From positions 4,588,001 through 4,652,000 of the forward strand of contig JAGUCH010000005.1 in NCBI GenBank assembly GCA_019096065.1: 64,000 nt of DNA, given 5' to 3'. A program made the position numbers and the translations under genes. This DNA comes from Paracyclopina nana (taxonomy: Eukaryota; Arthropoda; Copepoda; Cyclopoida; Cyclopettidae). Every line of letters starts with the position of its first letter. Position 1 is the stretch's first letter. The notes beneath the pieces are model-generated. The model was not told where the DNA came from. It was given only the letters and a program-made list of their open reading frames with translations, and ran no database searches. This document shows, piece by piece, positions 51,401 to 64,000 of this stretch.

Positions 51401-53874
51401 AGTTTAGCCGATGCCAATTTTCCAGCCCAAACTTATTCTTCTACGGCGCCGTTTATTGAGCAAAAAGAATCGCGCGTCCATTTCCTCTGATTCGCCTCAT
51501 TTCCTTCCTATCGTTTGCAGGTACTGGCCAGCTCGTAATTTATGGAAATGATGACTCCGCAGATTTGCAGCAGGGCTCGACCAGCCCTGAAAACGGACCG
51601 ATAAATGGGATTTCTGCTACAGAAAACAGCAACAGTGGCGGAGCACCGTCCAGTGACATGACCCTGTACATTGTTTTCGGGGTGGCCATCCTCGTTTTCA
51701 CCCTGGTCATTATCATAATTGTGAAGATTCTGAAGCGAAAAAATGCTAATCCGAACGGATATACTTTGACCTCCACAGGTAGGGAAAATCTCATTGCTCA
51801 AATATGCAGAAAATTGCTGCTGCGGTGTGCTCCACTTATTAAACTTTTCATCATTCTCATCATCTCGTAGCTTAAGGGATTAAATTTGAGCAGTTTGCAA
51901 GGGGAAAATTTATATGCCACACGAGTGTGCTAAATCAGATTATTTCAATGTCAGAAAAGCCTCCAAACTCGAGAATTCGCACTGCGCGCCGCAAGTAGCA
52001 TCTTGTTAGGCATCTACTTTCTTTAGTGGACTAACGCATCGCGAATTCGAGATGAAAATTGCTAATTGGTATTCTTCACGCTCGCAGATTATGGCTACGG
52101 GACCGATGAAAACAAGAAGGGAGGAGGAGGTGGGCTTAGTTATTCACCCGATATCACCAGCAGCCACCAGCATCATCACACAGCCCACCACCAAATGCAG
52201 CACGCCACGGTGGGATCAAATGCCACCAGCTCGAGCGGAAACGGCCTCGGCGGAGGCCACACCACTCCGACCACTGTGTGCTACGAATACAGCTATCCCG
52301 ACAGCAACTCGAACCACTCGAAATCCGGCTTTTTGAGGCCGCTCTCCGAGCACCACTACGAGCAGCCCATGGTGTTGCTGCCACCCGCCAGCCAGAGTCC
52401 GTCAGACTCGCTGGATAAGCCTTCGAGGTCGGACACGAGCTCTTCCATATCCAATACCTGCGGCCATGATATCAGAGGTGGCTTCCCGGTGACCTCGACC
52501 CCGCTGCCTAATCTCATTTCTCCCCCTCCTCCCCCTCCCGCTAATCCCCCTCCCTCCTCCCTGTTATCTTGCCGAAACAGCCTTCCCCAGTCGCCAGATC
52601 CTCGGTTCACCTCGTGGGTCTCGGTGACGGCCTCGGGTGCGCGCATCGTCCTCCCCGAGAGCGACGTCTGCGTCACCGTTCCCCCCGGTGCTGTGAGTCA
52701 AGGCCGCAGCCTCGATCTCTTTGTCAGTGTGATACATCATGCGAGGCCCCCTCTGGGCCCAAGGGAAACCCTGCTGTCACCGGTGGTCTGCGTGGGGCCT
52801 CGCGAGGCCGCGGTGCAGCTGAAAAAGGCCATCGTGCTCACGCTGCCGCACTGCGCCTCCCTGAGGCACGGCCACTGGAGAGTTTCCCTGCTACAGTCGG
52901 AGGCCGAGTGTTTCTACAACGACAATGACCACATGAGGCCGTGGTCGAGGACAGTCACTCTTGGCCAAGAGACGCTCAACACGCCGGCGTACGTTCAATT
53001 GGACGTCAATTGCGCTCATGTCATGACTGACGTCCTCTCCACCTTTGCCTTGTCCGGAGAGTCCGCGACCTCTGGCGTCGCGGGCAAGAGCCTCCAGTTG
53101 GCGGCTTTTGCCCAGGAAGGGGCTCACCGTGGCCCCGATCTCACTGTCAGAGTCTACGTCCTGCCCGATAACGTCGCAGCCCTGGCCCACGTGGCCGAAA
53201 GCGAGAGGCGCTACAACGGCCGTCTGCTGGACAAGCCCATGTCGTTCTTGATGAAGGACGGAGGCCAAGATTTATGCTTGCGCGTGGAGGACGTGAACAG
53301 CGCCTGGTGCTTCCAAAAAGGGGCTGACTACTTGGAGGTGCCCTTCAACCACATTTGGCAGGCGGCCAACCCCAACCTGCATTGTTCCTTCACCTTTAGA
53401 TCGCGAGACAGAGCGGCCTCGAAACTCGCGCTGACGCTCGGAGTGGCGCAAAAAAATGCCACTTCCAGCTCGGCAAAAAATGTGCTCCGAGTGCTTTGCG
53501 ACCTCGGACAGCCAAGCACACTCCACCTATCAAGATCTAGTCCGGCCAACGGCAACCCCACGACCAGCTCGAGCAGCAACAACAACTTTGTGTCCGAGGC
53601 TGACCGCTTCAGACTCAATGCGAACGTGCTGGCCTCGCTCTCCAAGCTCCTTGACCCGCCCACGCCCGAAGGCCACGACTGGAGGCTGCTGGCCGAGAGG
53701 CTGAACGTGCATCGGTATGTGACATTTTTTGCCACCCGTCCTAGCCCCACCGAGGCCATTTTGCACTTGTGGGAAGCTCGCAACCGCGAGATTTTGGCCT
53801 TGTCGAACCTCATCAACATACTCCGAGGCATGGGTCGTTTTGATGCGGCAGCAGTTCTCGAGCAGCAACAATAG
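42456..53874 (+). CDS. unc-5: UNC5 netrin receptor (7 coding exons, 1,107 residues)
   Basis: Exons are 42456-42660, 45117-45569, 46018-46305, 49333-49500, 50839-51003, 51521-51778 and 52088-53874, all GT-AG and all phase 1. In order: signal peptide (about 10-33), an acidic stretch, first Ig domain (about 115-219), second Ig domain (about 220-315, CYPPKGRPSPAVSW), two thrombospondin repeats (316-371 and 372-426, one per exon), and a membrane helix at about 474-496. The cytoplasmic part is one exon: a Ser/Pro/His-rich linker, ZU5 (about 685-830, VTVPPGAV), UPA (about 840-965) and a Death domain (about 1020-1107). This is the complete UNC5 architecture. It is a neuronal surface receptor that mediates repulsion from netrin. 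Exon 1 carries the strong start AACATGG. Introns range from 309 to 3,027 bp. Confidence 0.96.
42661..45116 (+). other. UNC5 intron 1 (2,456 bp)
   Basis: GTAAGC...TTTGCAG. No nested gene is supported on either strand. A long first intron is a common place for enhancers, but no element can be named from this sequence. Confidence 0.6.
46306..49332 (+). other. UNC5 intron 3 (3,027 bp)
   Basis: GTAAGC...CTCTCTAG. It contains two CTG microsatellites (about 47175-47188 and 48511-48527) and TTC/CTT runs near 46660. Short open frames here have no domains. No nested gene is supported. Confidence 0.6.
49501..50838 (+). other. UNC5 intron 4 (1,338 bp)
   Basis: GTAACT...TGTTGTAG, separating the two thrombospondin-repeat exons. 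No gene or repeat is recognised in it. Confidence 0.6.
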
Positions 53875-54300
53875 TAATTGACTATGCGTTGATCCATGCT
53901 CAATGTCATCATCAGCTACAGCAGCAGACTTCTTCTCTGCCTAATCCGCTCGATAGAAAGAAAATGTGTGCCACGAGAGGCTTAGAGGCTACACAAGGAG
54001 AAAAAACAGCCGGTCCAAAAAAGTGAGCTGGTTCCTGCTGCTGATGCTGCTATTACATCATTTTTGCTATACAAACCATAATTGTACTACATGCAGCGCA
54101 CTACGTACCACTACGGTTCGCCCACCCAACACGTGAGCATTCATTCAGGATTCTTCTTCATAGTAGAGATGCTTTTATACTGCCACACTAATGGGCCACA
54201 AGATATCAAATTACCACGCTAGCTATTACTACTACCACGAGATGATACCCCCAATCCAAATCATGCATATACCGACTCTCTCTCTCTATTAATTATGACC

Positions 54301-54306
54301 AATAAA
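54301..54306 (+). terminator. Candidate UNC5 poly(A) signal
   Basis: AATAAA about 430 bases after the UNC5 stop is the first clear signal downstream, implying a 3' UTR of roughly 450 bases. Confidence 0.45.
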
Positions 54307-54309
54307 ATC

Positions 54310-57300
54310 TTGTTCTTTATATAGCATGTGTAGAATTGTTTCTTGAATGCTACTCTACCTTATTGCTCTCTCATGGGAGGCCGAAAGATCTCATAAGCCT
54401 TAGTCGTCGTCGTTGTTGGCTGGTTTATTATGAGATTAGCTGTTGACCTGCTTTGGATTATGCTAAATGAAAACCTACATATTGCCCTTAGTGGGGAATG
54501 TCACGTTACCAAGTTACTCCATGCAGCGCAGCATTACTTACTATAAAGTAAGAGGGCCTTTTCCACAATGTGTAGTACATTCTCTCGGCTGTGTATATGG
54601 TGGAAATTAGTGCGGGCTGCTGAATGCATTCTTGATGCCAAAATAATGGTGATCTTGTGGTTGTCCTTTCCAATTATGAAGCAATCGCCTTTTTGGCACA
54701 TGCCACCACAATCATACGCGCATTGCAGCCTCGCGTCGTTTGTTTGTTCGGTTTGCGGGAAAGCTACAAATGCATTGCGCGAGGTCCATAAAGCAAATAA
54801 GAAGGACTCAAGAAACGCGCGCAGCCATGATGATGCACATGTCATAAGCACACCACCATAATAAGTAAGTGCTTTTTTCGCAAGAGGGCTAATCAAGTAT
54901 CCTTTGTCCTCCAACCTCCAAAGGCCTGAGTGAATAGAACTTGTATTTGTGCATTGCGGCAAAAAAGTGTAATTTCACCAGAAATAATTTAATTCCAGCT
55001 TGCCATAGCATATAGTATACGGATGGCCACGCAGCATATGTGAGTGCACACACCAGAATGTTATCAGACCAGACAATGGCGTGGGCGTGCATGGCTGTAT
55101 AGCCTATCAGGTGGTGCCAATCAGGGAGTAGTTGTATATTTTCTAAAGGATTGACCATCACACATAGAGCTATCAGGATAAAGTGGGTGGAATATGTTAT
55201 ACAGACCACAGCAGCAGCAGTGGCTATTAACCAAATGAAATGCAGTTACCACGATATACTATAGAAGGATGGCAGACTGATGAATGAAAATGACTCTGGG
55301 AGGCTCATTTGCACTTTTGTGCTGAGTGTTTTTGTTTGCAAATTGAGCCAGCAAACTCGAGCTGGCATTTTTAATTAAGACCTCTCGGTACTTTTCCTTG
55401 CTAACAATCTGCGTAGCTAAGCTTGCCAAGATGGAATTTATAATTTGGCAAGCGTCTTTAGCGTGAACTGAGAGTGCAAAAAATGCGCACTAATCCCTCA
55501 CGCTAGTTGTTTCTGTATCGTGTGAGAAAAATCAACAACTTGGCCTGAATGGACACAGTGTTTTGACAATTTTTTTCTTTATAATAGCTCTGTTGTTTTT
55601 AAGGGGAAACCCGAAACCCTTGCTGAAAAGGGGATTTTGGGCCAATACTAACAGATGAACTTTGCCTCAGCAGCGTTGTCAAATTTACTGCCATTAATCA
55701 CCCCCAAACTGCAATGGGGAGACCTTCTATAAAGTCTATTTTTCGTCCAAATTGAATACAAGGTTAAATGCATGCAGCAGCAAAGCTGCGCTCTCGAAAC
55801 AATAATTTTTCGTCCTGTTCCCCCCAAAACTATTACTGTTCCACCCTCCTGCTGTGCACTGTTTAATTTTTACGATGTTTCCCACAGTTAAAAGTTTTGT
55901 TTCTGGATTATGTAAATGGAAAATTTGTCACAGTGAGACCAGCAGCGAAACGTCCCAAGATGGCAACAGTTGCTCGCAGCGAGCTCCAAATGATGATGAT
56001 TGTTGAGACTTTTAAAGCCATACACGTTTTCTCATTTGCATTCTATCTTCATTGTTGTACACGGGAAAAAAGCTGTTTTCCATGTCATGAGGGTCGCGTC
56101 CCATCATCATTGAAATTGAGGGTCAAATCACTGGAGACCTTACAGACCTTTTTTTCTCAGCAGCCATCTTTTCATCTGTCACAGCCCATTGGCATTCAAC
56201 CGTATAAGTGGCCTAAATTACTAGCCGCCGAAGAACCAAAGTTCTCATACAACAGAGAGAGTTGCCAACTTGATAGTCTAACCCCGCAATATGCATTAAC
56301 TGACGCGGTATCTGGCAACAAAATCTGTGAACCCTTAAAGGCAAGGGGTCACAACAACGCCATTTCTCATCTAAGCTCTTGAGTAGTTGTCCAGCTGACA
56401 CATTGTTTTGCTTGAAATATAATGCCCTATTGAAGCTGCGCGCGAAGCCAGAAAAAATGATGCATTAACCGAGCATGAAATCGTGATTTCATACTTTCAC
56501 CGGTCAAGACGCTGCAAGCTAGCTACTACTGATGCACACTTTTTCTCAATGGTTGGGCTGGGTCAGACGCGAGAAGTTTAGGCACTTTTTTTTTGCCTTG
56601 ACAAGTATCTATTGAGGCCACAAAATGGCTGCTACCTCTAGCATAACTCTCCCCAATTATGGCTGTGTGAGTGTGATGCATGCAGGCAAAAAATCTCACT
56701 ATATAGTAGTAGTACGTATATAAGCTACAACAGATGCTCAAATTATAATGATTACAGACTCTTATCCCCACACGCTCAGAGTCATCATTAAAACATGACG
56801 AATTCTCCGCATCACGCGCAGAATACCAAATTAATGGAAAGAAAAATCACTCGGTTTTAATCGTAAATTTTTTGCCTCACCTTGGTGAGGCAAAAATCCA
56901 ATCAATTACGTCAGCATGTTTGTAGCAAAATACCGCAAATGAAATAGTATACTGCAAAAATCACGACCCTCGCTCAGTTGAGGGCAATTGATCCCCATGT
57001 GTGATCAGACTGCAAAGATAAATAATCCATGATGGGCTACAATTCACTGTCTATCGTCGTCAAGACGTTAATGTGCTCCTGACTAGATTTCTCTTCAAGT
57101 TTAATTTGTCTGCCTGGCTTGGGTTTCAGCCAACGCACTGAGAAGCAAGGAATGCAAACAAATTGCCATCAATGAAGAAATTGTTGGGAACAAAGAGCCT
57201 AGATAATCCTTGCTCCAACAAGGAAGGAACAATTTGCACGACAGAGATCTTGAATCTCGTAGATTTCGATGCGAAGATGATCACGTACTCAGTTGGGGGC

Positions 57301-60300
57301 AAAAAACAGTTTCGCGATCGTAATGATGATCAGCGTCATGGATCTTACGTTGTTTTGTCCTCAATATAAGAAACCTTGATCACCTCAAACAACATATTTT
57401 GCTCAAGCTTTGTTTTCCTTAAGCTATCTTCATGAGAACGCAAAGTGTGAGCCATATCTTGTATGTTATGGCGAATTATCTGTTTTTCTCCAAGCTACAT
57501 GGTGATACCAAATAAATCTTGGATAATTTACAATCTAACATATAACTGTGCTGCATGTAAAAAGATACAAATGGTACTGAGAGCTACAGGAATTTGCATA
57601 AGATTTATTTCAATTTAGCTGCAGGCATGCATAAATGGAAGGCTAATGGTACCAAAAAGTAAACATCACTTCCATTAATAATTTTGCTTATTGACTCAAG
57701 TTTTTCGAAGCAGCAATAAATAGTTCTATTTGAGCTCGTGCGTTCATAATTGCTTTCAGTGCAACATAATGAAAAGTTGGCGTATATTTGGCCCTTTAAA
57801 CTCGCGCGGGAGTGCAATGCATTATAATTGTGCTTCTTTTCAGCAAGCTGTAATAAAACTTTTCCTCAGTAGCATTATAAACCTGAGATTGCTTGAGCCG
57901 ATAATTGGCCCTCAGATCCGGATTTCTGTTGGAATATCTGGGTCGGTAAGATGAAACCCAAGGCTTAGTTGGACGAGAGTTTGCTTGGTCTCCGAGGAAA
58001 AGAAGATTATTCAAAATACTACTATATATAAGCACTTCTTCCCAATTCAGCCCAACGTGTGTAGCACAACTCACCTACTCTGTTATATAGTATAGTATAA
58101 TGAACTCAATTTTCCGCTTGGACAGCGCAGCTTTTGGCCCATAAGCCGAGCTGAAGTAAAAAATGGCTTTGATAGCAAAGTCTACGTACGTGGGCGTCGA
58201 GCTGTCTCAAAGTTGTTGATGTCACGTTGAGATCTGCTAGCATTCGATTATTTCTGGATTCAGAGAGTTTATGTTTTTGCTCTTCTCCAGTTTGAAATGT
58301 CATCCATCCCGGTCCCCCCATCGCAAGACACACCTGCCCTTGATGTTGCATATGTGGACTGCTCCTATGCTCGCGTAATAGGAAGAATAAGCAGCAGCAG
58401 AAATCGGGCAAGAATAACATATACAACATATGCTCTGCTCATGCTGCAGGCACATCAAATCACTCACTATTGAGATATTGTTTGAGAAATGTCGTAGCTG
58501 CATTATTACCAAAGTCTTTGAGAATTACAGCCATTTGTTTCGTATCTCCCAACATGATCAGGCAAAGCAGGGAAACAAAAACTGGCATTGCGTGGTTGAA
58601 GAGTGGGCATTATTCAATATGTTTTGCTTGTCGTGGCTGCTGATCCTATCGGGCTAAATCATTTGCACGAATGATTTTCTAACTAGGCAAACAACGACAA
58701 AAACGTCCAAGCAAGCATATGTATGCGCGGGATGACTCAGGGCTTTTTTGCTTGGTCATCTCAGAATTCAACTTTCCTGCTAGAGAGCTACTCAGCTCCA
58801 GAGGGAAATGAAATCTTCATCTATGGACGAAGAGCAGCTGCAGCTCGGTTTAATTTACTTTTTTGTGAGTGTCTTTTGAAATTCGTCTCGTTGACTTCTA
58901 CACTCTGTAGCTTTTTGAGGCAAAACTTGTCTGAAGAAGTCACATTTTTTGCCCCTTCCTCCAAACATACTAGTACAACTCTACAAAGCAGCCTGCGAGC
59001 TGCTGCTGCTGTTAATAATGCTCTTTTATGCAGCTTTACTACATGGCAAAAGTAGTAGTTTTGAAATTGAGAAATAAGCCTCTTTTCGCCAATGAGAAGC
59101 GGAGATTCTTTGATGTCTGCTTTTTAGTTTCAGAAAAGCACTCGGCTGGGCTGATGAAAATAACCTTTGGGACCCAACAAATGCATATAGAGTGTACAAG
59201 GAGAAGATGAAATATTGCGAAATTAAGGAAGACATCGAGCCTAATGAGTTGTTGTAACACGTGTTGCAGCCTTGTCCAAACTTCGGTGCAGCTGTATATG
59301 CTCATCGGGGTAAAACAAGACTTAGGTAGTTGTGTGTACATGCTACAAACGGCTGGCGACAAATGGAAGTGCAAGATAAACGGTAGGACTGAAAACTTCC
59401 GGTCATTTTCCTCATCCTCGAGCCGACTACGAGACTGACCATTATTATCCTTTACACCATGTAGAACAAGGCTAGATACGCATCTCGGCTAATGGAGCCT
59501 GCCATAAAGTGCTACTTTTCCTTGCTCCCCTAGCTTTAATATAGCACTATAGTGCTCCTACTTCTTCTTCGAAAAAACTAGGCTAGCTGGCATGCAAATG
59601 AAATTAGCTTTTATCAGATGATTAGCGGGCAAAAGTTGAGAGCCGTCATATACACAAATATGGCCTTGCTCGCGCGCGCGCGCATATGTCCCACTTTTGA
59701 AAAGTAAGTTCTTCTTCCCTGACAAGAGCAAGGCAAGAAAAGAGTTGGAAATTACTTTTCTTCAAGAAGTAGACTCCTCCGTCAAAACAAAGTAGAAATT
59801 TGCAGAAGCAGCAGCAGCAGCTGCCAAGGGGCAGAAGGACAGTTATTTCAAACTGTTCCCTATGTGTGAGTGTCTTATTGTCTTACACACCGTTGGAGAA
59901 CTACATACGACAGTGTACGGCTAAATTATTGAGTAGGATCTCAGCTGACAAAAAGAATAGGAGAAGAGTTATTTGACAGTCCCACACATACGCTCGGGAA
60001 AAAATCTCGGTCGTAAGTTGTTGACCACATCGGCATGTTTAGCATCTCAAGCCACATTTCACTAAACAATAGAAATTCCTAGAAGCATCAGCAGCAGTAG
60101 ATAGCCATTTTGACCCTTCCTCATTTCCCGCTGGGAGCCAGCAGTGTAAACTAGGATATTTTGCCTGGGTGGTCTACTCAGTTGCTCTAATAAAAGCTTC
60201 TGAGGATCTGCTGCAACATCTGCAATATGTTATTGCTAGATTAAATAATTCGTAGCAATTCGGTGCCCTGAGGCCGGTAATTGTATTTGTTTTAGGGCAT

Positions 60301-63300
60301 TCAATGATGATGTTTGGCAAAAGCGTGTGCATTTGTGGGAAGCAAATATTACCACGCGCACCGTACCACTTTTCTGAGCTAAGATTAGGCACATGCCAAG
60401 AATTTCGTGACTTGCATGATTGCGCTACTCTTAGCTTACATTTCTCAAGGCTCGCGCAAGCTAGGATTGCAGTAAATAATCATCGTATTTTCCAGGATGA
60501 TGATGATGGTGGAACCAATGAATTATTACATTACAAGGCATGATTTATTGGCCTCGCTTTCGGCTGAAGTGCTCTATAAACGGAATCTTCGGTTATTGCC
60601 AAACATTGCGCTGGCGAAGATAAAGATCCAAATTCAAAATAGTTATCATCTTTTGGGCTGCATCTGCCGAAAATAAGATATGCAAAATGCAGAGAGCTTG
60701 ACAGCAGCCAACGTCTCACAAAGAAATAACGATGTGGTTGCTGTGCAACTATTACAACAACTACGTAGGGGCGTCTGCTACCCAATACGAGTTTTCTGGA
60801 GCAGAAAACTTGGCAATTTTGTCCGCTGCCGCCAAGCGCATAAAGTTTACGCAGCAGAGAGGAATAACCAGCCATATTTGTTTGCAAACACACCAGAAAC
60901 AAAATGAGAATTTTCCATTTAATGCAAAGAAGCAGTTGTAGCATAACTCGTTAAAATAGTACATGCTATTACAAACATAAAAGGCGGTACACTAAATACG
61001 TCATTAATTGTGGAGTGTCTTTGATATCCGAAAGGAAAACGGAGCAAACATAATTAAAGGTCGGTCACTGTTGTTAACGATAATATGGAGCGAGAAAAAT
61101 CACACCCAGTTGTCTGAACAATTGGTGTCCTGCTGATTTCTAAACCCCCTCACAAAACAGACAGACAGCAGCAGAGATACCAAGGAAAACACCATAGCTC
61201 CTCTTTGGATTCACCAATATATGCTCTCAAGTGTGGTTGGAGAAGTTACAGCCACTTTAAAAAGTTTTATGGACCTTTTTGAAAAGTGGACAGAAGTGGT
61301 AGTAGTAGTTGTGGAGTAAAAAAGTCCCTTTTTTCTTGACCTGGTGCGCACAACCAAACTCAAAGTGGAAAACGCGCTTTCCTCGTCCTCCTTGAACAGC
61401 TATTATTATCTTGACAAGCAGCTCCAGCCAGGCTTAAAATCAATCTTTTCCCTAATTTTCTCGACAATGCACTGCAAAGATTGGAAACCAGCGCAGAACG
61501 ATCTGGCCACAATTTGATGAAGGAAATCGCCACAAACATCTGCTTTGGATTTGCAGTTGAAGTAGAAGGATTCTTTCACGTAGCTGAATTACGTCTTGCT
61601 TCACTGATCATGCCATAATGATTTTCCTCAGAAATTTCCAATGATGATCACATTGCTGCCATGGAAGAGGCCAGCTCATTTTGCAATTTAGCAGCTTCAG
61701 GGGTTCAAGTGGGTCAATTGGGTTTAACTTTCCGTGATGATGTGGGTTAGCCTGTCGTCGTTTTTCGTCGTCACGGGGTCCAAAAGTCGATGAACTTACT
61801 TCCTTCATTAAGCTAATTGCAAGAGCGCGTCTGAGTGAGTGAGCATGCACAACAAAATGGAGAAAATAAAAAAGTTTTATCAGCCAATTAGAGCTTCGTG
61901 AACGTGAGAAGACCTACTCAAATTAAATTTGTCTGCCATGGCTTACAACAAAGGAAGAAATGCATAATGAAGTGAGTCACTAAGGATGATTTTCTTCTGA
62001 AACTGACTATCGTCCAGCCTTTTTCAAGCAACTTAAAAAAATGAGCAAAAAATACCTTCAAAATTGGAGTTAATCGATGGTTTTTCCAAGATGATCCATA
62101 GCATAAGGTGAGCTCTAAGCGCAGCTTTAGGGTTTTTCTTTTTCAGGAATGTCTTCAGTCACTCTTTATTCCACGGCTGATTCTACAAAATTGGTCTATG
62201 TCGGATCGATTTAAGGTCAATTTAACATAAATAAATCTAACGTTTAATTGCGCATGAGCTTAACTTGGAATGTTCCCATCTGCATATAACATTAAAAAAT
62301 TTTAGTTGACAAATTTACGATATTTTGCACCAAAATGGCAATCTTTGACAAAATTATAGTTCTAACTTATTCGCATTAGCCTTAAAAAATGCTGCTCGGT
62401 TTTTGTTTAACAAGTTGCCGAAAAAAATCAAAAAAAGGTAAACAAACAACGGAATTTGTTAAAAAACAAGCTTGCTAAAACTGTTGAAACATTAGTTTTT
62501 CTTTTTTTACAGCTTAGATGATGTAGACATTGACCCTGTTCTGGCTTAGTCACGAGACATCAATTTATCCAGACAGAAAAAGTGAGGGAAACGAGTATAT
62601 TCCCGCAGACGGGTCATCAAAGAAGCCAGATGACAATTTAGCTGTGAAAATGATGATCCTTCTCAACATGTTTTTGTCCTTGAGGTAAATGACGACATGT
62701 CTCCGGATGATGATGAGGACGATGATGCACTTGCTCAATACTTTTGCATAATTGAGTTTCATGACATTTCCAGCAAAAGACAATTGGAAATGCCAGCATC
62801 ATTTTGGAGCCACAAGATGACCTATGCAGATGCCGAAATAGGTACCTAGATTTCATCTCTAGATCGGAAAGTTTTGCCGTGACATCTGATAGACACATGC
62901 CACAAACAAAGCCGACTCGCGGATGTGCAATGCTAAGTTGACAATGTCGTTAGACATTCCAAACCAAGCAAACTGTCCCTGCATTCCTCTGGAGCAAAAG
63001 ATGAAAGGATTGCAAAATGCTATACAACTAGCTCACTTGGTAGATAGTATGTGTGTTTTAAGACTTGCCTGATATGAATCTCAGGACTTCTTTTTTCCCA
63101 CTGGTTTCTCAACATGTAAGTGCTATTGTACAAATGCTACTAGCTATTTCCAGAGAGACTCGCGAGCTGCTGCCAGCCATCAATTATGTGCCATAGAATT
63201 TGTGTTTTGAAATGGCCCAGGCGAGAGTCACAATTGCATTTAAGTAGCAGTCAGTAATATAGTGGAGCCCTCAATTTCTCTGAATGCCACAACAATAACA

Positions 63301-64000
63301 GAGATGTTGTAATAATAGCTGTCCCCTGTCTACTATAGAAATGTCAAGACAGATAATGAACGGTCCAAGACTTGTCAATGGGCAAGGTTCAATGCCACAA
63401 TAATGGCAGGCTTTTTGGCTCTGCGAGTATTTAAAATGTAGCAACTTTTGTGCAACATCCCACAGCATTGCTGCACGAGGCTGAGAGACTAAATCAAGAA
63501 AAGCTGCTTGCAAAATGAAGTGAAAATGGCGCATTGTGTCAGTGGCTGGTGGGGTGCATACTGCAAAATGCGAAATACGACTTTCAGGGCACGCACCCAC
63601 TAACTCTTTTTTTCGATGTTGTTGTTTCCTGACTTCCACCCACTTCTCTTGCCTTGGTTGGATGACAATGCGGTATTCTATCTCTCAAAATGAAGAGGAA
63701 CTACCACTGGCCTGCTCTGTCGAGAGACATCTCCAAAAAGGTAACCCAATTTTCACTTCCTTGATTTGAAGCCAGATTGAGTACAACAAGAGCTACAAAA
63801 AAAGATGAGAACGAGATGCCCTGCAGGGGAAGAAATGTGATTGAATTCGGAGCCTGATTTAATTTTTTCCCCAATCTGAGAGAGTGCTGAGCCTTATACG
63901 TCACAAAAAACTCTAGTTTATTATAAATGAAAGTTCTGACGTGCAGAATCAACCATTACAAAATAGCATGCTATACTGGCAATCAAATTGAATGATGTCG
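54310..64000. other. 9.7-kb stretch without a supported gene
   Basis: Open frames reach only 161 codons (55897-56382) and show no domains, no consistent splice partners and no promoter logic. The stretch contains CAG/CTG runs (58998-59013, 59804-59822), an alternating CG run (about 59669-59686), GATGATG runs near 62640-62730 and several AT-rich blocks. It may be intergenic, or hold introns or regulatory DNA of a gene beyond the right edge. Confidence 0.55.
59669..59686. repeat. Alternating CG dinucleotide run
   Basis: A short (GC)n run, CGCGCGCGCGCGC, followed by ATATG, in an AT-rich setting. It is potentially Z-DNA-forming. Confidence 0.6.

Noticed and set aside
55897-56382. Rightward 161-codon open frame
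   Set aside because: No recognisable motif, no promoter, no splice partners. Its length is compatible with chance in nearly 10 kb of non-coding DNA.

Overview
This window is animal nuclear DNA, most likely from an arthropod and perhaps a crustacean. It carries a Semaphorin-5 gene, an UNC5 netrin receptor gene, replication-type histone genes with 3' stem-loops, and a BEL/Pao retrotransposon, a superfamily known only from animals. Both histone promoters have a TATA box followed about 32 bases later by TCAGT, the arthropod-type initiator. The species cannot be fixed from sequence alone.

Positions 1-15,635 hold a retrovirus-like assembly that is open at the left edge. A large rightward pol has Ty3/gypsy-type reverse transcriptase, RNase H and integrase, plus a very long tail. 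After 3.4 kb without a convincing gene come two leftward genes, each of which can be read as spliced, encoding small Thr/Pro-rich single-pass membrane proteins. A divergent TATA promoter then separates them from a rightward 432-residue protein of unknown family and a rightward envelope-like glycoprotein with its own TATA box. Genes on both strands, apparent introns and several promoters make this unlike a simple gag-pol-env element. It is the strongest candidate in the window for something undescribed.

Positions 17,382-29,427 are a complete 12,046-bp BEL/Pao element in leftward orientation. It has identical 336-bp LTRs, a 5-bp target duplication (CTTCG), an intact 2,678-codon gag-pol and a second 970-residue ORF of unknown function with zinc-knuckle-like clusters. 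That second ORF ends inside the 3' LTR.

The right half is host DNA: Semaphorin-5 (leftward, 4 coding exons), tRNA-Gly(UCC), a stand-alone formiminotransferase gene (3 exons), histones H4 and H2A, and UNC5 (rightward, 7 coding exons over 11.4 kb, every intron phase 1). Sema5 and UNC5 are both neuronal guidance transmembrane proteins with thrombospondin repeats. The last 9.7 kb has no gene I can support. CAG/CTG microsatellites recur through the non-coding DNA.
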